A stretch of 64,000 nt of DNA from Aliivibrio fischeri (GTDB taxonomy: Bacteria > Pseudomonadota > Gammaproteobacteria > Enterobacterales > Vibrionaceae): assembly GCA_038993745.2 (NCBI GenBank), contig CP160629.1:2356001-2420000 (forward strand), in the 5' to 3' direction. The translations under genes and the position numbers were made by a program. This document shows positions 18,183-28,821 of the stretch, piece by piece; positions within the stretch are counted from its first letter, which is position 1; each line of letters begins with the position of its first letter. The notes beneath the pieces were generated by a model. That model was not told the DNA's origin. It was given only the letters and a program-made list of their open reading frames with translations, and did not search any database.

Positions 18183-19466
18183 TTATTGAACTTTTCTTAA
18201 TACTGCTTTAAGTGCATCAAAATCATTATCTAAATCTTCAGATAGCAATTCCATCGCATTATGCTTGGCTAATGGAGCAGGTAGCTCAATATCATTACCT
18301 AGGATATCTTCAACTACTTCTTTAAACTTAGCTGGATGTGCTGTACATAAGAAAAGGCCAGTTTCACCATCAGAGAGTTGCTCATTCAATATACGATAAG
18401 CAATGGCACCATGAGGCTCACATAGATAGCCTGCTTGATTCATCTCTTTTAATGTTTCAGCACTTTGCTCATCAGTAACTGCACCTTTACCAAGAGTTTC
18501 TAATCCCCATCCTAAACGCTGACATAGCTCTTCAATACGAGGCCAGTTATTTGGTTGACTTACATCCATTGCATTTGAAATCGTTGGGATTGTGACTTTA
18601 GGTTCCCATTGACCCGTTTCAAGATAACGAGGAACGGTATCATTAACATTCGTTGCAGCAATAAAGCGTTTTACAGGTAAGCCTAATGATTTCGCCAATA
18701 ATCCCGCAGTTAAGTTGCCAAAATTACCACTTGGCACTGAAATAACGACATCATTACGTTTTTCTTTCGGTAGTTGAGATACCGCCTCAAAATAGTAGCA
18801 AATCTGTGCCATCAAACGGCTAATATTGATTGAGTTTGCAGAGTTTAATCCAACTTCTTTACGCAGTTCTGCATCATCAAAAGACTGTTTCACTAATGCT
18901 TGGCAATCATCAAAATCACCATCAACAGCAACGGTATGGATATTCTTACCTAATGTACAAAATAACTTCTCTTGCAACGGACTGATTTTACCTTTCGGGT
19001 AAAGAATGACGACCTTAATATTGTCCATACCATAAAAAGCATGAGCAACAGCCGCACCAGTATCACCCGATGTTGCTGTTAAAATCGTAATTTGTTCATC
19101 GCTATCGGTCACAGCAGCTAAAGATTGAGCCATAAAACGGCCACCAAAATCCTTAAATGCTAATGTTGGTCCATGAAATAACTCTAACGCATAGACATCA
19201 TCTTTAACGGCTTTAATCGGTGCAGGAAATTGGAATGCATTCTCAACCATACTTCTTACAGTATCTTGAGGCAGCTCCTCTTTGATAAAAGCAGATAAAA
19301 TTTTAGTACTACGAGAAATAAAATCCTCAGCAAGAAGTGCATCAACATCATCAAACTTAGGTAATTCTGATGGAAAAAATAGTCCTTGATTACGACCTAA
19401 ACCTTGGCGAACCGCTTGGCCAAAAGAGACCTGCTCATCATTTTCTTTTATGTTATACAGCTTCAT
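18183..19466 (-). CDS. thrC: Threonine synthase
   Basis: A 427-residue PLP enzyme converting O-phosphohomoserine to threonine (E. coli 428). The PLP-lysine motif [17 protein letters not shown] (about 94–110) and [27 protein letters not shown] are present. Its start overlaps the thrB stop by four bases. Last gene of thrABC. Confidence 0.97.
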   Translation of the reverse strand: MKLYNIKENDEQVSFGQAVRQGLGRNQGLFFPSELPKFDDVDALLAEDFISRSTKILSAFIKEELPQDTVRSMVENAFQFPAPIKAVKDDVYALELFHGPTLAFKDFGGRFMAQSLAAVTDSDEQITILTATSGDTGAAVAHAFYGMDNIKVVILYPKGKISPLQEKLFCTLGKNIHTVAVDGDFDDCQALVKQSFDDAELRKEVGLNSANSINISRLMAQICYYFEAVSQLPKEKRNDVVISVPSGNFGNLTAGLLAKSLGLPVKRFIAATNVNDTVPRYLETGQWEPKVTIPTISNAMDVSQPNNWPRIEELCQRLGWGLETLGKGAVTDEQSAETLKEMNQAGYLCEPHGAIAYRILNEQLSDGETGLFLCTAHPAKFKEVVEDILGNDIELPAPLAKHNAMELLSEDLDNDFDALKAVLRKVQ

Positions 19467-20419
19467 AGTTTACTTCCTGTCACTTGTGATCCTTGCTTAT
19501 CTAAACGACAAACATGAACAAATCCTTCATTATTTTGAACGTAATTTTCTTGTAGCCAACGAGATACTCTATCCGCTACATCTTTATCTTTGCATATACT
19601 AAAAAGTGTCGGGCCTGAACCTGAAATCCCTGTCGTTAATGCACCTGCTGATGCTGCGTATTCACGAGCTTTAGCAAAGTTTGGTAGCAAGCGCTCTCTA
19701 TAAGGTTCAGCCACCACGTCTTTAATCATCTTTGCTGCAAGTTCAGGTTGCTTTGAATAACAAGCATGAATAAAACCAGCAAGGTTACGACCATGTGCAA
19801 TCACATCTTGACGACGGTATTGAGAAGGTAAAATCTCACGAGCTTCAGCGGTTGATACTTTAATTCCTGGATAAGCCATAACCCAATACCATTCATCAAA
19901 GCATGGAACTTCTTGACTAATAATACCAAGCTCTTCCACCATTAACTGTAAACCACCAAGATAACATGGAGCTACATTATCATAGTGAATACCACCTGAT
20001 ATCTGCCCTTCCATTTCTCCCATTAATGCCAATAGTTCCATGTCATTTAAAGGGTTATCGTGAAATTGGTTTAATGCATCTAACGCCGCAACAATAGAAC
20101 AAGCACTAGAACCAAGGCCTGAACCAATTGGCATATTTTTCTCTAAAATCATGTGAACATTCTTTAATGCCACATTTTTTTTATTCAATTCACGAGAAAA
20201 TACACACCAACAGTCGTAAACAATATTGTCTTTCGGGTTTTCAGGTAATTTATCCACAAAGCTGCCAGCGGTAGCTAATGTAAATGCCTCACTTCCAAGT
20301 TCAACTAAAACACGATCTCCCAATAGTGTACCGTCAATAGGTGAGACTGCTGCGCCTAATACATCAAAGCCAACACTTACATTTCCTATTGATGCAGGAG
20401 CATAAACAACAACACTCAT
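19463..20419 (-). CDS. thrB: Homoserine kinase
   Basis: A 318-residue GHMP kinase phosphorylating homoserine. The ATP-binding motif [12 protein letters not shown] (about 91–102), the N-terminal [17 protein letters not shown] and C-terminal [11 protein letters not shown] are intact. One base separates it from thrA and four bases overlap thrC. Length is slightly above E. coli (310). Confidence 0.97.
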   Translation of the reverse strand: MSVVVYAPASIGNVSVGFDVLGAAVSPIDGTLLGDRVLVELGSEAFTLATAGSFVDKLPENPKDNIVYDCWCVFSRELNKKNVALKNVHMILEKNMPIGSGLGSSACSIVAALDALNQFHDNPLNDMELLALMGEMEGQISGGIHYDNVAPCYLGGLQLMVEELGIISQEVPCFDEWYWVMAYPGIKVSTAEAREILPSQYRRQDVIAHGRNLAGFIHACYSKQPELAAKMIKDVVAEPYRERLLPNFAKAREYAASAGALTTGISGSGPTLFSICKDKDVADRVSRWLQENYVQNNEGFVHVCRLDKQGSQVTGSKL

Positions 20420-20420
20420 T

Positions 20421-22880
20421 CTATACTCCTAATTTCCAACCAAGCGTACGCATTAAATCAGAGAACACGCCAGCAGCGGTTACTTCGGTTCCTGCGCCAT
20501 AACCACGTAATACTAATGGGATAGGTTGATAATAGCGGCTATAGAAAGCCAATGCGTTCTCGCCATCTTTAATTTTAAACATAGGATCATCGCCATCTAC
20601 AGCAACAATTCTTACTTTACATTTACCGTCTAAGATCTCACCAACATAGCGTAATACCTTGCCATCTTCTGCTGCAATAGCCGATTGCTCAGCAAAATAC
20701 GCATCCGCTTCAGGAAGTCGAGCCATAAACTCTTCAACCGTACCTGAGTCGTCAAAGCCCGGCGGTAATGCTTGTTCAACTTCTACATCATCTAGCTCAA
20801 TTTCTAATCCAGACTCACGAGCTAGAATTAATAATTTACGAGCAACATCCATACCTGAAAGATCATCTCGAGGATCTGGTTCTGTAAAGCCATTCTCTTT
20901 CGCTACGTTTGTTGCTTCGCTTAATGACATTCCTTCATCTAACTTACCAAAGATATAAGAAAGAGAGCCAGACAAGATGCCGTTGAACTTTTCAAGCTCA
21001 TCACCTGCTGCAATCAAGTTCTGTAAGTTTTCGATAACAGGTAAGCCAGCACCAACCGTTGTTTCATACATAAATTTACGACGAGTACCACGAGCAGCAT
21101 TACGTAACTGGTGGTAATAAGCCATTGAATCCGTATTGGCTTTCTTATTTGGTGTAATAACGTGAAAACCAGCTGATAGGAAATCAACGTATTGAGCAGC
21201 GATACCATGGTCAGACGTACAATCAACAATAACTGGGTTAATAATATGGTTACGTTGAACCAAAGCAATTAAACGAGCTAAGCTGAACTCCTCAGAGGTA
21301 TTGCTCATGCGTTCACGCCAATCTTCTAGCGGAATGCCTTTACTATCCAGTAGTAATCCTCGGCTATTTGCCAAGCCACATACTCGAATTTCAATGCCTT
21401 TCTCTGCCAATTTTGGTTGCTGGCGTTTGATTTGATCAACTAATTCACCACCAACACCACCAACACCAACAACAAATACATCTAAGAAATGTTTACTATT
21501 GAATAGGTTTTCATGACATGCTTTTATCGACTCAGATACTTTATCTTCAGGAATAACAGCAGAAATCGCACGCTCAGAAGATCCTTGCGCAATGGCAATA
21601 ATATTCACATTAACTTCAGTAAGAGAAGTAAAGAATTGAGATGCGACGCCTTTCGATGTACGCATGCCATCGCCAACCAAAGTAACAATGGCAACATTAT
21701 CTGTAAACTCAACCGGCTCTAATAAGCCATCTTTAAGTTCTAATTCAAACGCTTCTCTTAGTACTTGCTCTGCCTTGCATTTGTCTTCAGCTTCAATACA
21801 GAAACTTATACTGTACTCTGATGAGGATTGAGTAATAAGAACAATTGAGATCCCTGTTGCCGACATAGCACCAAATACACGGCTTGCCATACCAACCATG
21901 CCTTTCATACCCGGCCCACTAACATTAACCATGGTTAAATTATTGAGTGTAGTGATGCCTTTAATCGCCAGATTATCTTCACCGGTATCTTGACCGATTA
22001 GAGTCCCTGCACCTTGAGGGTTAAAGCTATTTTTTATTAGACAAGGAATGTGGAATTGAGCAATAGGAGCGATGGTTTTCGGGTGAAGAACGGAAGCACC
22101 AAAGTAAGAGAGCTCCATAGCTTCTTGATAACTTAATGATTTTAATAGACGAGCATCATCAACTAAACGTGGGTCACAATTATAAACACCATCTACATCA
22201 GTCCAAATTTCACAACATTCAGCTCGTAAACATGCTGCAAGTACTGCTGCTGAATAATCAGAACCATTACGGCCAAGAGTTACCAACTCTCCTTTCGCAT
22301 TACCAGCAGTAAAGCCAGGCATAATATTTACATGACCTTGCGGCAATGGTTCATTCTTAAAGTTTAATGTTGATACATCAACATCTACCGCACCTTCAAG
22401 GTAATCGCCTTTCGCATATAAATACTTAACAGGATCAATTAAGCTTGCTGGTTGACCTTTTGCTTCTAATACGGCTTTCATCATGACAATAGAAATGCGT
22501 TCACCTTTACTGATGATTTTTGCATATACATTATCAGGACACATACCAAGCAAGGTGATCCCATGAGCATATTGACGTAATTGAGAAATAGAATCTTTCA
22601 GCTTATTTTCAAGTAATTTAAGATCAACTTGTGGAAGGGTGTTAGAAATACCACTAAATAATTGAGTAAAAACAGATTCTAGTTCTGAGATTTGTAATTC
22701 TGCTTCACCATTGGTAAGAAGATTATCAACCACTGAAACTAATTTATTTGTTACTTTTCCAGGCGCTGATAATACGACAGAAACTTCTTGTTGCTGTGCA
22801 TTATTAGCAATAATGTCTGCGGCACGTAAAAAACGATCTGAATCAGCTAATGACGAACCACCAAATTTTAATACTCGCAT
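20421..22880 (-). CDS. thrA: Bifunctional aspartokinase I / homoserine dehydrogenase I
   Basis: An 819-residue fusion (E. coli 820). Aspartokinase domain: N-terminal [23 protein letters not shown] and the DGVYNCDPR segment (about 1–290); paired ACT regulatory domains (about 310–460) that bind threonine; homoserine dehydrogenase from about 465, with [17 protein letters not shown] and the NKKAN and [10 protein letters not shown] motifs. It catalyses the first and third steps of the threonine branch. First structural gene after thrL and its attenuator; strong ribosome-binding site GGAGGAAG. Confidence 0.97.
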   Translation of the reverse strand: MRVLKFGGSSLADSDRFLRAADIIANNAQQQEVSVVLSAPGKVTNKLVSVVDNLLTNGEAELQISELESVFTQLFSGISNTLPQVDLKLLENKLKDSISQLRQYAHGITLLGMCPDNVYAKIISKGERISIVMMKAVLEAKGQPASLIDPVKYLYAKGDYLEGAVDVDVSTLNFKNEPLPQGHVNIMPGFTAGNAKGELVTLGRNGSDYSAAVLAACLRAECCEIWTDVDGVYNCDPRLVDDARLLKSLSYQEAMELSYFGASVLHPKTIAPIAQFHIPCLIKNSFNPQGAGTLIGQDTGEDNLAIKGITTLNNLTMVNVSGPGMKGMVGMASRVFGAMSATGISIVLITQSSSEYSISFCIEAEDKCKAEQVLREAFELELKDGLLEPVEFTDNVAIVTLVGDGMRTSKGVASQFFTSLTEVNVNIIAIAQGSSERAISAVIPEDKVSESIKACHENLFNSKHFLDVFVVGVGGVGGELVDQIKRQQPKLAEKGIEIRVCGLANSRGLLLDSKGIPLEDWRERMSNTSEEFSLARLIALVQRNHIINPVIVDCTSDHGIAAQYVDFLSAGFHVITPNKKANTDSMAYYHQLRNAARGTRRKFMYETTVGAGLPVIENLQNLIAAGDELEKFNGILSGSLSYIFGKLDEGMSLSEATNVAKENGFTEPDPRDDLSGMDVARKLLILARESGLEIELDDVEVEQALPPGFDDSGTVEEFMARLPEADAYFAEQSAIAAEDGKVLRYVGEILDGKCKVRIVAVDGDDPMFKIKDGENALAFYSRYYQPIPLVLRGYGAGTEVTAAGVFSDLMRTLGWKLGV

Positions 22881-22993
22881 TTCTTCCTCCCTAAAAACGA
22901 GTGCTACTGCAATATCCTTACTGCATAACTAACATCATCATAACCTTTTCATTTGATAATAAAAGAATGCAATTAAGAATTAGTAACAAATTT

Positions 22994-23034
22994 GCAAAAA
23001 AAAAGCCTGCTCTGGTAATCAGAGCAGGCTTTTT
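22994..23034 (-). terminator. thr operon attenuator
   Basis: A perfect 11-bp stem (AGCCTGCTCTG/CAGAGCAGGCT, 23004–23014 and 23020–23030) with nine T on the minus strand lies between thrL and thrA, as expected for transcription attenuation. Confidence 0.9.
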
Positions 23035-23050
23035 CATATACTTATACGTA

Positions 23051-23101
23051 TCAGCCCACCCCAGCAACCATGGTGCCGGTAATTGTTGTGGTAATAATCA
23101 T
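23051..23101 (-). CDS. thrL: thr operon leader peptide
   Basis: A minus-strand ORF encoding MIITTTITGTMVAGVG, with five Thr and three Ile in the first ten residues, ending 17 bases before the attenuator. These are the two amino acids sensed by the E. coli thr leader. An in-frame ATG at 23119 would add MFIISS; neither start has a clear ribosome-binding site. Ribosome stalling on the Thr/Ile codons when charged tRNA is scarce would prevent the terminator and allow thrABC transcription. Confidence 0.88.
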   Translation of the reverse strand: MIITTTITGTMVAGVG

Positions 23102-23157
23102 AGAGCTGATAATAAACATATAATAAATTCTAAAGTAAATTGTTTGTCTTATGTAAC

Positions 23158-23186
23158 ATTTACCTTACTTAGAGCTAATAAGTCAA
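23158..23186 (-). promoter_or_regulatory. Probable thr operon promoter
   Basis: On the minus strand TTGACT (23181–23186) is followed 17 bases later by GTAAAT (23158–23163), placing the start about 50 bases before thrL. The -35 box is strong and the -10 box is weak. Confidence 0.5.
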
Positions 23187-23281
23187 TGAAAAGTTTATTT
23201 ATTTACTCAATAAAATATACAAACTAATCACCAAGACCTTGAATAATAAAAACAAATATTTTATTTATTTATAAAATTTAT

Positions 23282-23758
23282 TTAAATTAATAACTCTTTA
23301 CTCATTAATAACCCATTGAGATCTGCATAAATATAATCTCCTGGAGAAATCATTTTTCCATTAATAGTGAGAGAAACTTGTTGCTCTCCTGCGCCTCTCT
23401 TCTCTGTTTTAAAAGGTGAGGTGCCTAGTGCCTTTAGGCCTAATGGCATGGTTTGTATTGCACCGACATCACGTACAACACCGTAAACAATCACTCCTTC
23501 CCATTGATTTTCAACAGCTAAGGTAGCAACTTGATCACCAAGTAACGCTTTTTGACGCGATCCATTTCCATCTATGAATAATACTTTGCCCTTTCCATTC
23601 TGCTGGAGTACTTCTCTAACCAAAGAATTATCTTTATAACAACGAACCGTTACAATCTCGCCATAAAAACACGCCTTCCCGCCAAAGTTTTTAAAATCGA
23701 TATCAACTAACTGCACTTTATCTTCAAACTGATCACAAATATCAGGTAATAAATCCAT
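23282..23758 (-). CDS. RraA-like protein
   Basis: A 158-residue protein of the RraA family, whose members either inhibit RNase E or act as 4-hydroxy-4-methyl-2-oxoglutarate/oxaloacetate aldolases. Visible are the [11 protein letters not shown] start, the [22 protein letters not shown] loop, and [12 protein letters not shown] with the Arg-Asp pair that in aldolase members binds substrate and metal. Start is ATG 23758, preceded by GGAGAA; the open frame continues upstream without support. E. coli rraA is elsewhere, so this may be the Vibrio second copy. Which activity it has cannot be decided. Confidence 0.85.
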   Translation of the reverse strand: MDLLPDICDQFEDKVQLVDIDFKNFGGKACFYGEIVTVRCYKDNSLVREVLQQNGKGKVLFIDGNGSRQKALLGDQVATLAVENQWEGVIVYGVVRDVGAIQTMPLGLKALGTSPFKTEKRGAGEQQVSLTINGKMISPGDYIYADLNGLLMSKELLI

Positions 23759-23901
23759 TTTATGTTCTCCTTGTTTGTAAAATCGACTATACAATAACAA
23801 CATTTTTCAAATTACTTAGTTAGTATTCGCATAGATATTTACAATTTCAATATAGATATGTTGCCTTATTTATTACTACACTCTATTGTTATCGGTTGCT
23901 A

Positions 23902-23915
23902 TTGATATAAATCAA
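23902..23915 (+). promoter_or_regulatory. Perfect FNR-type box upstream of arcA
   Basis: TTGATATAAATCAA is an exact TTGAT-N4-ATCAA site, about 290 bases before the arcA start. A possible -10 (TATTGT, 23942–23947) would put the start near 23954 with the site at about -45. E. coli arcA is also FNR-activated from a far-upstream promoter. Confidence 0.75.
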
Positions 23916-23954
23916 TAAAATGTATGGAAATAAAAATCGCTTATTGTTAGAGTG

Positions 23955-24206
23955 GTGTTAAAGGATTAAAATCCTGCTTCTAATGGAGTTTCAGTAAGTA
24001 GCTCACTAAATTAGAGCTTTATCTTGTTATTGACTTTATATTCAATAACAACCACCAAGGATGGCGTACCGTTTAGGTTTGAATTCTTCTATATTACTTT
24101 TTATTAACTATTGAAGAATCTATTTTCCTATTTGTAAATTTTTTATTATAGAATTAAAATTTGTTAATTCTACTTTTGACTTTAACCAGTTAGTTAGGTA
24201 CCGCCC
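23955..24206 (+). other. Long arcA leader with hairpins
   Basis: If the FNR-dependent promoter is used, the mRNA has a leader of about 250 bases. It contains a perfect 9-bp hairpin TGTTATTGA/TCAATAACA (24025–24050), a smaller AGCTC/GAGCT hairpin just before it, and GAATTAA/TTAATTC near 24150–24170. None has a T run, so these are not terminators. No start codon context or leader peptide stands out. Other promoters closer to arcA are likely. Confidence 0.45.
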
Positions 24207-24926
24207 ATGCAAACCCCACAGATCCTAATCGTTGAAGATGAACACGTAACTCGTAATACGTTAAAAAGCATTTTTGAAGCTGAAGGCTACAATGTTTTTG
24301 AAGCTAGCGATGGCGAAGAAATGCATAAAGTGCTTTCTGAACAGCAGCTTAATCTTGTGATTATGGATATTAACCTGCCAGGTAAAAATGGCCTTCTTCT
24401 TGCTCGCGAACTTCGTGAACGAGGCGATATGGCATTAATGTTCCTAACAGGCCGTGATAATGAAGTTGATAAGATTTTAGGTTTAGAAATTGGCGCTGAT
24501 GATTACATCACAAAACCATTCAACCCACGTGAACTGACTATTCGTGCACGTAACTTATTAACTCGTTCAATGAACCAAAACACAGTTGTTGAAGATAAGA
24601 AAATGGTTGAGCGCTATGTGTTCAACGGTTGGACTGTAGAAATCAACAGCCGTTCTCTTGTTAGCCCAAGCGGTGAGAGCTACAAGCTTCCACGTTCTGA
24701 ATTCCGTGCTCTGCTTCACTTCTGTGAAAACCCAGGCAAAATCCAGACTCGTGCAGATCTACTGAAAAAAATGACTGGTCGTGAGCTTAAGCCACACGAT
24801 CGTACAGTAGACGTAACTATCCGTCGCATCCGTAAGCACTTTGAATCTGTAACTGATACTCCAGAGATCATCGCTACAATTCACGGTGAAGGCTACCGCT
24901 TCTGTGGTGACCTAGAAGAGCTATAA
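24207..24926 (+). CDS. arcA: Two-component response regulator ArcA
   Basis: A 239-residue OmpR/PhoB-type regulator (E. coli 238). Receiver domain with the acidic pair EDE at 10–12, phosphoacceptor Asp54 (VIMDINLPG) and the [26 protein letters not shown] segment with Lys; winged-helix domain with [15 protein letters not shown] recognition helix. It represses aerobic respiration genes when oxygen is low. Its sensor ArcB is encoded convergently only about 530 bases away, whereas in E. coli the two are far apart. Confidence 0.97.
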   Translation: MQTPQILIVEDEHVTRNTLKSIFEAEGYNVFEASDGEEMHKVLSEQQLNLVIMDINLPGKNGLLLARELRERGDMALMFLTGRDNEVDKILGLEIGADDYITKPFNPRELTIRARNLLTRSMNQNTVVEDKKMVERYVFNGWTVEINSRSLVSPSGESYKLPRSEFRALLHFCENPGKIQTRADLLKKMTGRELKPHDRTVDVTIRRIRKHFESVTDTPEIIATIHGEGYRFCGDLEEL

Positions 24927-24952
24927 GAATCTCTTCTATCTGACTTTAAATA

Positions 24953-24986
24953 AAATGCCCAGCTATCACTAGCTGGGCATTTTTTT
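24953..24986. terminator. Terminator between arcA and the arcB-linked lipoprotein gene
   Basis: AAATGCCCAGCT/AGCTGGGCATTT (24953–24964, 24971–24982), loop of six, followed by T; can act for both convergent genes. Confidence 0.88.
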
Positions 24987-25003
24987 ATCTATATAGCATA
25001 GTA

Positions 25004-25450
25004 TTAATATACTGTATCAACACTCACGTTGGTTTCAATAATCCACTCACCACTTGCTTTAATTGCAATATCTACTTTTTTGCTTGCGTCTAAGGTGTGG
25101 AATGTCTGGCCTGCCACTTCCCAATTATGATTATCTTGAACTCGTACTTCATATTCCTCTTCGGTTACTTCCCAAGAGTCGTCACCTTGACGTAGTTCAA
25201 CACGTTCAATATTCAATTCAGGTGCTATGACTTGTTTTGAGCTCAAACCTAATGCAAAGTTAACTTTACTCTCATCACTATCTTCACCAATAGTTGGCAT
25301 TTGATCTATCCAAATGGCTGAATTCAATTCAATTTTGGCATTCATCATTTCAATTTTATTATCTTGTTTCCAATCCGCTTCTGATTGATTCGTCATTTGA
25401 CAACCAGATAAAGCTGTTATTAGTGTTGCGGCAAATAGTACCTTCTTCAT
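25004..25450 (-). CDS. Predicted lipoprotein, unknown function, linked to arcB
   Basis: A 148-residue protein with a lipoprotein signal (MKKVLFAATLITALSGC, lipobox LSGC, acylated Cys17). The residue after Cys is Gln, so the +2 rule predicts outer-membrane sorting. The rest is acidic and beta-rich with no recognised domain. It starts only eight bases after the arcB stop, so it is probably cotranscribed with arcB and possibly coupled. I do not know a function; a link to redox signalling is only suggested by position. Confidence 0.75.
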   Translation of the reverse strand: MKKVLFAATLITALSGCQMTNQSEADWKQDNKIEMMNAKIELNSAIWIDQMPTIGEDSDESKVNFALGLSSKQVIAPELNIERVELRQGDDSWEVTEEEYEVRVQDNHNWEVAGQTFHTLDASKKVDIAIKASGEWIIETNVSVDTVY

Positions 25451-25458
25451 ATTATTCC

Positions 25459-27825
25459 TTACTTATCTTGCTGCTCTAACCAGCTTTTTAAAATTTGAAT
25501 ATCATGTTCGTATTCATTTTTGATTTCTTCAACCCAATCATCAATATTTTCCCACCACGCAGGTAAATCTGGTGATTGTGCTTTCTGTGCGACTTGTTGA
25601 ATATGTTTTAACCCAATCGAGCCTGCTGCACCTTTCATTTTATGCGTTTCAAACACAATGCCATCTTGGTCTCTGGCCGTCATGTTTGTATCAAGTATTT
25701 GAATGTATTCTTTCATACTTTTTTCAAACATTTCGATATTTGCATAAATAGGTTTTGTTCCTACTATCTCAATATAAGACTCTAACATTTCTAGATCGAG
25801 TAAACATTCAATTAGCTGATCATTTTCAGTAGGTTCAGAAGATGCTTCTTGTTCTTGTGGTACGCTTGGAATATCTGTCTTCTTCTCTGACATTGAAAAT
25901 TGCTCAAGTACCTCGGTTAACGCTTTAACACTCAGTGGTTTACTTAACGCTTCATCCATTCCATTTTTAAAATACTCATCTTTTTCTTTAAGTAAATTAG
26001 CCGTTAATGCAATTAATGGCGGTAAATTATCAAACTTATCACGTAATGTTTTAGCAACATCAAACCCTGTCATATCAGGCAATTGAATATCTAAAAGCGC
26101 TAGATCATACTTAGTTGGATCAAATTGCTTTATCGCATCTTCACCACACATTGCAACATCAACGGTATGACCTAAGCTTTCTAATAAAGAACACGCTACC
26201 GTGACGTTTAACTCAATATCTTCAAGCATAAAAATGCGTAATGACTTTGAGCTTTTTGTCTCAGGCATTGCCTCTTCTTCTTCTACATGATCAACTAATG
26301 GAACATTAATTGTCACTATAAAAGTACTACCAAAATCGACTTCACTCGTAACCGTGATATCACCACCCATTAAATTTATCAGCTCTTTTGATACCGCTAG
26401 CCCAATCCCGGTCCCTACAGCATGTAAGTTATCCTTGCCTTGCTTAACTTGATAATACATTGCAAAAACATTTTCTAACTCTTCTTCAGGAATACCGATT
26501 CCGGTGTCTTCTATCTCAAAGGTTATCTCTGCGCTATCCTGATGTATGTCCGCACTCACAGACATAACAACCCCACCTTCTTTGGTAAATTTGGTGGCAT
26601 TACCAACAAGGTTCCATAACACCTGTCTTAATCGAGTGCTATCTACACTGATATGAGGAGGTAAGTCGGTCAAGCGCTCAAGATCAAAACGTAACCCTTT
26701 TTGTTCAGCCATAAGCCCCGAAATGTTTTCCATTTCAGTGACAAAACTAATGAAATCTAGCGGTTTAGGGAAAAGCTCTAATTTGCGGCGATCGAACTTA
26801 TCCATATCGATAATATCGTTAAAAATATTGCCTAATGTAATGGCACTGACATTAATGGTTCTCATGTAATTATGTTGTTCATCATCTAAACGAGAGTCCA
26901 ACAACATTCGGCTTAAACCGACAATACCATTTAATGGCGTACGTAATTCATGACTGATGGTTGAAATAAAGGTCGTTTTATCACGGCTCGCTTTTTGTAA
27001 TGCATCTTCATATTCTTTACGTTCAGTAATATTTCGTCCAAAACCAACCAAGCCTAAACGACGACCATCTTTGCTATAAAATGGAATTTTACTCAATTCA
27101 AAACACGCTTTACGACCATCAGGGTAATCAAGCCATTGTTCATAGGTTAATGCTTGGTTTTCTTGTAAAACTTGCCTATCCGTATCAATAACTTTTGCAG
27201 CAACTTCGGCATCGTATACATCTTTAGGAGAGAGACCAATCAGCTCTTTTTCTAACTTGCCAGTCAGCTGCTCCATAGCTTTATTACAACCAGAGAATAG
27301 ACCAAGATCGTTTCGGTAATAAATAATATCGGGAGAGGTATCTAAGTAAGATCGTAATAATGCGGTTTGTTCTGCTAATTCTAATTGTGCTTTCTCACGT
27401 TGGAATACTTCATTTTCGAGATCTTCCATCGCTTCTTGTCGTGCTTCTTCTGCTTTTTCACGTTCTTCAATTTCTTGATTTAGCTTTTTAACATTTCCTT
27501 TAAGCTTTTTATTTAAATCAAGATCTCGAGTACGCATCTCTTCAAGCTTACTCACCAATTTAGATAATCGTTGACGAGAATCTTCTAAATGTTCAACCAC
27601 TACAGATAAAAAGAACACTGCCCAAGGCGTGATCAATAAACCAAAGAATACAGAACGAATAATATCAAGATCATTCACTTCACCGCTCAGAACAAGCGTC
27701 ACACCAACCTGAACAATGACGGCGAGTGCAACTAAGGCAATGGCAAGTAATAGACTAAAACGGACAATGCCGAGCCTTACCATAAGATCGACATAAAATT
27801 GCGCGAGAATTTTTAACTGCTTCAT
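25459..27825 (-). CDS. arcB: Aerobic respiration control sensor kinase ArcB
   Basis: A 788-residue hybrid kinase (E. coli 778). Two N-terminal membrane segments (about 20–43 and 56–77), a coiled-coil/linker, a PAS domain with the YEQWLDYPDGRKACFE segment, a histidine kinase with ISHELRTPLNG (His292 from this start, as in E. coli), ATPase motifs, a receiver domain with LLDIQLPDMTG, and a C-terminal HPt domain with THKMKGAAGS. The two ATGs at 27831 and 27825 compete; the second has better spacing to AGGG and matches E. coli. It phosphorylates ArcA in response to quinone redox state. Confidence 0.96.
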   Translation of the reverse strand: MKQLKILAQFYVDLMVRLGIVRFSLLLAIALVALAVIVQVGVTLVLSGEVNDLDIIRSVFFGLLITPWAVFFLSVVVEHLEDSRQRLSKLVSKLEEMRTRDLDLNKKLKGNVKKLNQEIEEREKAEEARQEAMEDLENEVFQREKAQLELAEQTALLRSYLDTSPDIIYYRNDLGLFSGCNKAMEQLTGKLEKELIGLSPKDVYDAEVAAKVIDTDRQVLQENQALTYEQWLDYPDGRKACFELSKIPFYSKDGRRLGLVGFGRNITERKEYEDALQKASRDKTTFISTISHELRTPLNGIVGLSRMLLDSRLDDEQHNYMRTINVSAITLGNIFNDIIDMDKFDRRKLELFPKPLDFISFVTEMENISGLMAEQKGLRFDLERLTDLPPHISVDSTRLRQVLWNLVGNATKFTKEGGVVMSVSADIHQDSAEITFEIEDTGIGIPEEELENVFAMYYQVKQGKDNLHAVGTGIGLAVSKELINLMGGDITVTSEVDFGSTFIVTINVPLVDHVEEEEAMPETKSSKSLRIFMLEDIELNVTVACSLLESLGHTVDVAMCGEDAIKQFDPTKYDLALLDIQLPDMTGFDVAKTLRDKFDNLPPLIALTANLLKEKDEYFKNGMDEALSKPLSVKALTEVLEQFSMSEKKTDIPSVPQEQEASSEPTENDQLIECLLDLEMLESYIEIVGTKPIYANIEMFEKSMKEYIQILDTNMTARDQDGIVFETHKMKGAAGSIGLKHIQQVAQKAQSPDLPAWWENIDDWVEEIKNEYEHDIQILKSWLEQQDK

Positions 27826-27879
27826 AAACATACCCTGATAATATTCACATAAATAATATCAGGGTTAGATGCATTTGAG

Positions 27880-28821
27880 TTATTTTTTCAGCACTGGAGC
27901 AGTATATTTGAAAGGTTGATCAATCAATGAACCTTGAGGACCACTATTATTTAATGCCATACCAACATTGGTTAATCCTAACCATCTTGGTTCACACCAC
28001 AATGGCGATAATAGTGTTGGTTGACGCGCGGTTGCTGACACTCGGTGATAAACCACTTCAGGTGGCGTTAAACGAATAAGCTCACAAGCAATATCAACAT
28101 ATTCATCCATTTCTGGCGCATCGAGCTTGCCTGCACGCCATGCTTTCGCCATTGTACTACCTTCAACGATATGCAAAGGGTGCAATTTAATACCATCAGT
28201 TCCTGTCGCTAATACTTTATCTAACGTTTGACGGTTATCATCTCTAGTATCACCAGGTAATCCAATAATTAAATGCGTACAAACTTTAATACCTAAAGAG
28301 CGAGCTTTACGAGTAATGGCATCATAACAAGCAAAATCATGTCCACGGTTAATACGTTTCAATGTTTTATCATTCGCGGTTTGTAGGCCTAACTCCAACC
28401 ATACTTCATAGCCATCATCGACATAACCTTTGAGTAAATCTAATACCGCATCAGGAACACAATCAGGACGAGTACCAACACAAAGCCCGACAATATTGGC
28501 AGCTTTTAATGCCTCTTCGTACATATTTTTTAAAACTTGCACTTCAGCAAAAGTACTCGTGTAAGCTTGAAAATAAGCCAAATACTTTTTCGCACGCTGA
28601 ACTTCACCCGCTCTATCGGTCAATTGATCATGAATCGATTTAAATTGTTCTTGTTCGTCAGCAAATGAAGCTACATTACAAAATGTACAGCCACCTTTAC
28701 CTATTGTTCCATCTCGATTCGGGCAGCTAAATCCACCGTGCAACGTCAGTTTATGTACTTTTTCGCCATATCTGCGTTGTAAATCTTGTCCAAAAGTATT
28801 TGCTAATTCGTGAAGTTGCAT
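27880..28821 (-). CDS. yhcC: Radical SAM protein YhcC (TIGR01212 family)
   Basis: A 313-residue radical SAM protein. The cluster cysteines occur as CPNRDGTIGKGGCTFC, the spaced C-x9-C-x2-C pattern of this family, followed by the VGTRPDCVPD, ELGLQTAND and HLIIGLPGDT motifs of a SAM barrel. The biochemical role is not established with certainty; it lies next to arcB and gltB as in E. coli. Start chosen at ATG 28821 by alignment; an in-frame GTG lies nine codons upstream and no good ribosome-binding site is seen for either. Confidence 0.9.
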   Translation of the reverse strand: MQLHELANTFGQDLQRRYGEKVHKLTLHGGFSCPNRDGTIGKGGCTFCNVASFADEQEQFKSIHDQLTDRAGEVQRAKKYLAYFQAYTSTFAEVQVLKNMYEEALKAANIVGLCVGTRPDCVPDAVLDLLKGYVDDGYEVWLELGLQTANDKTLKRINRGHDFACYDAITRKARSLGIKVCTHLIIGLPGDTRDDNRQTLDKVLATGTDGIKLHPLHIVEGSTMAKAWRAGKLDAPEMDEYVDIACELIRLTPPEVVYHRVSATARQPTLLSPLWCEPRWLGLTNVGMALNNSGPQGSLIDQPFKYTAPVLKK

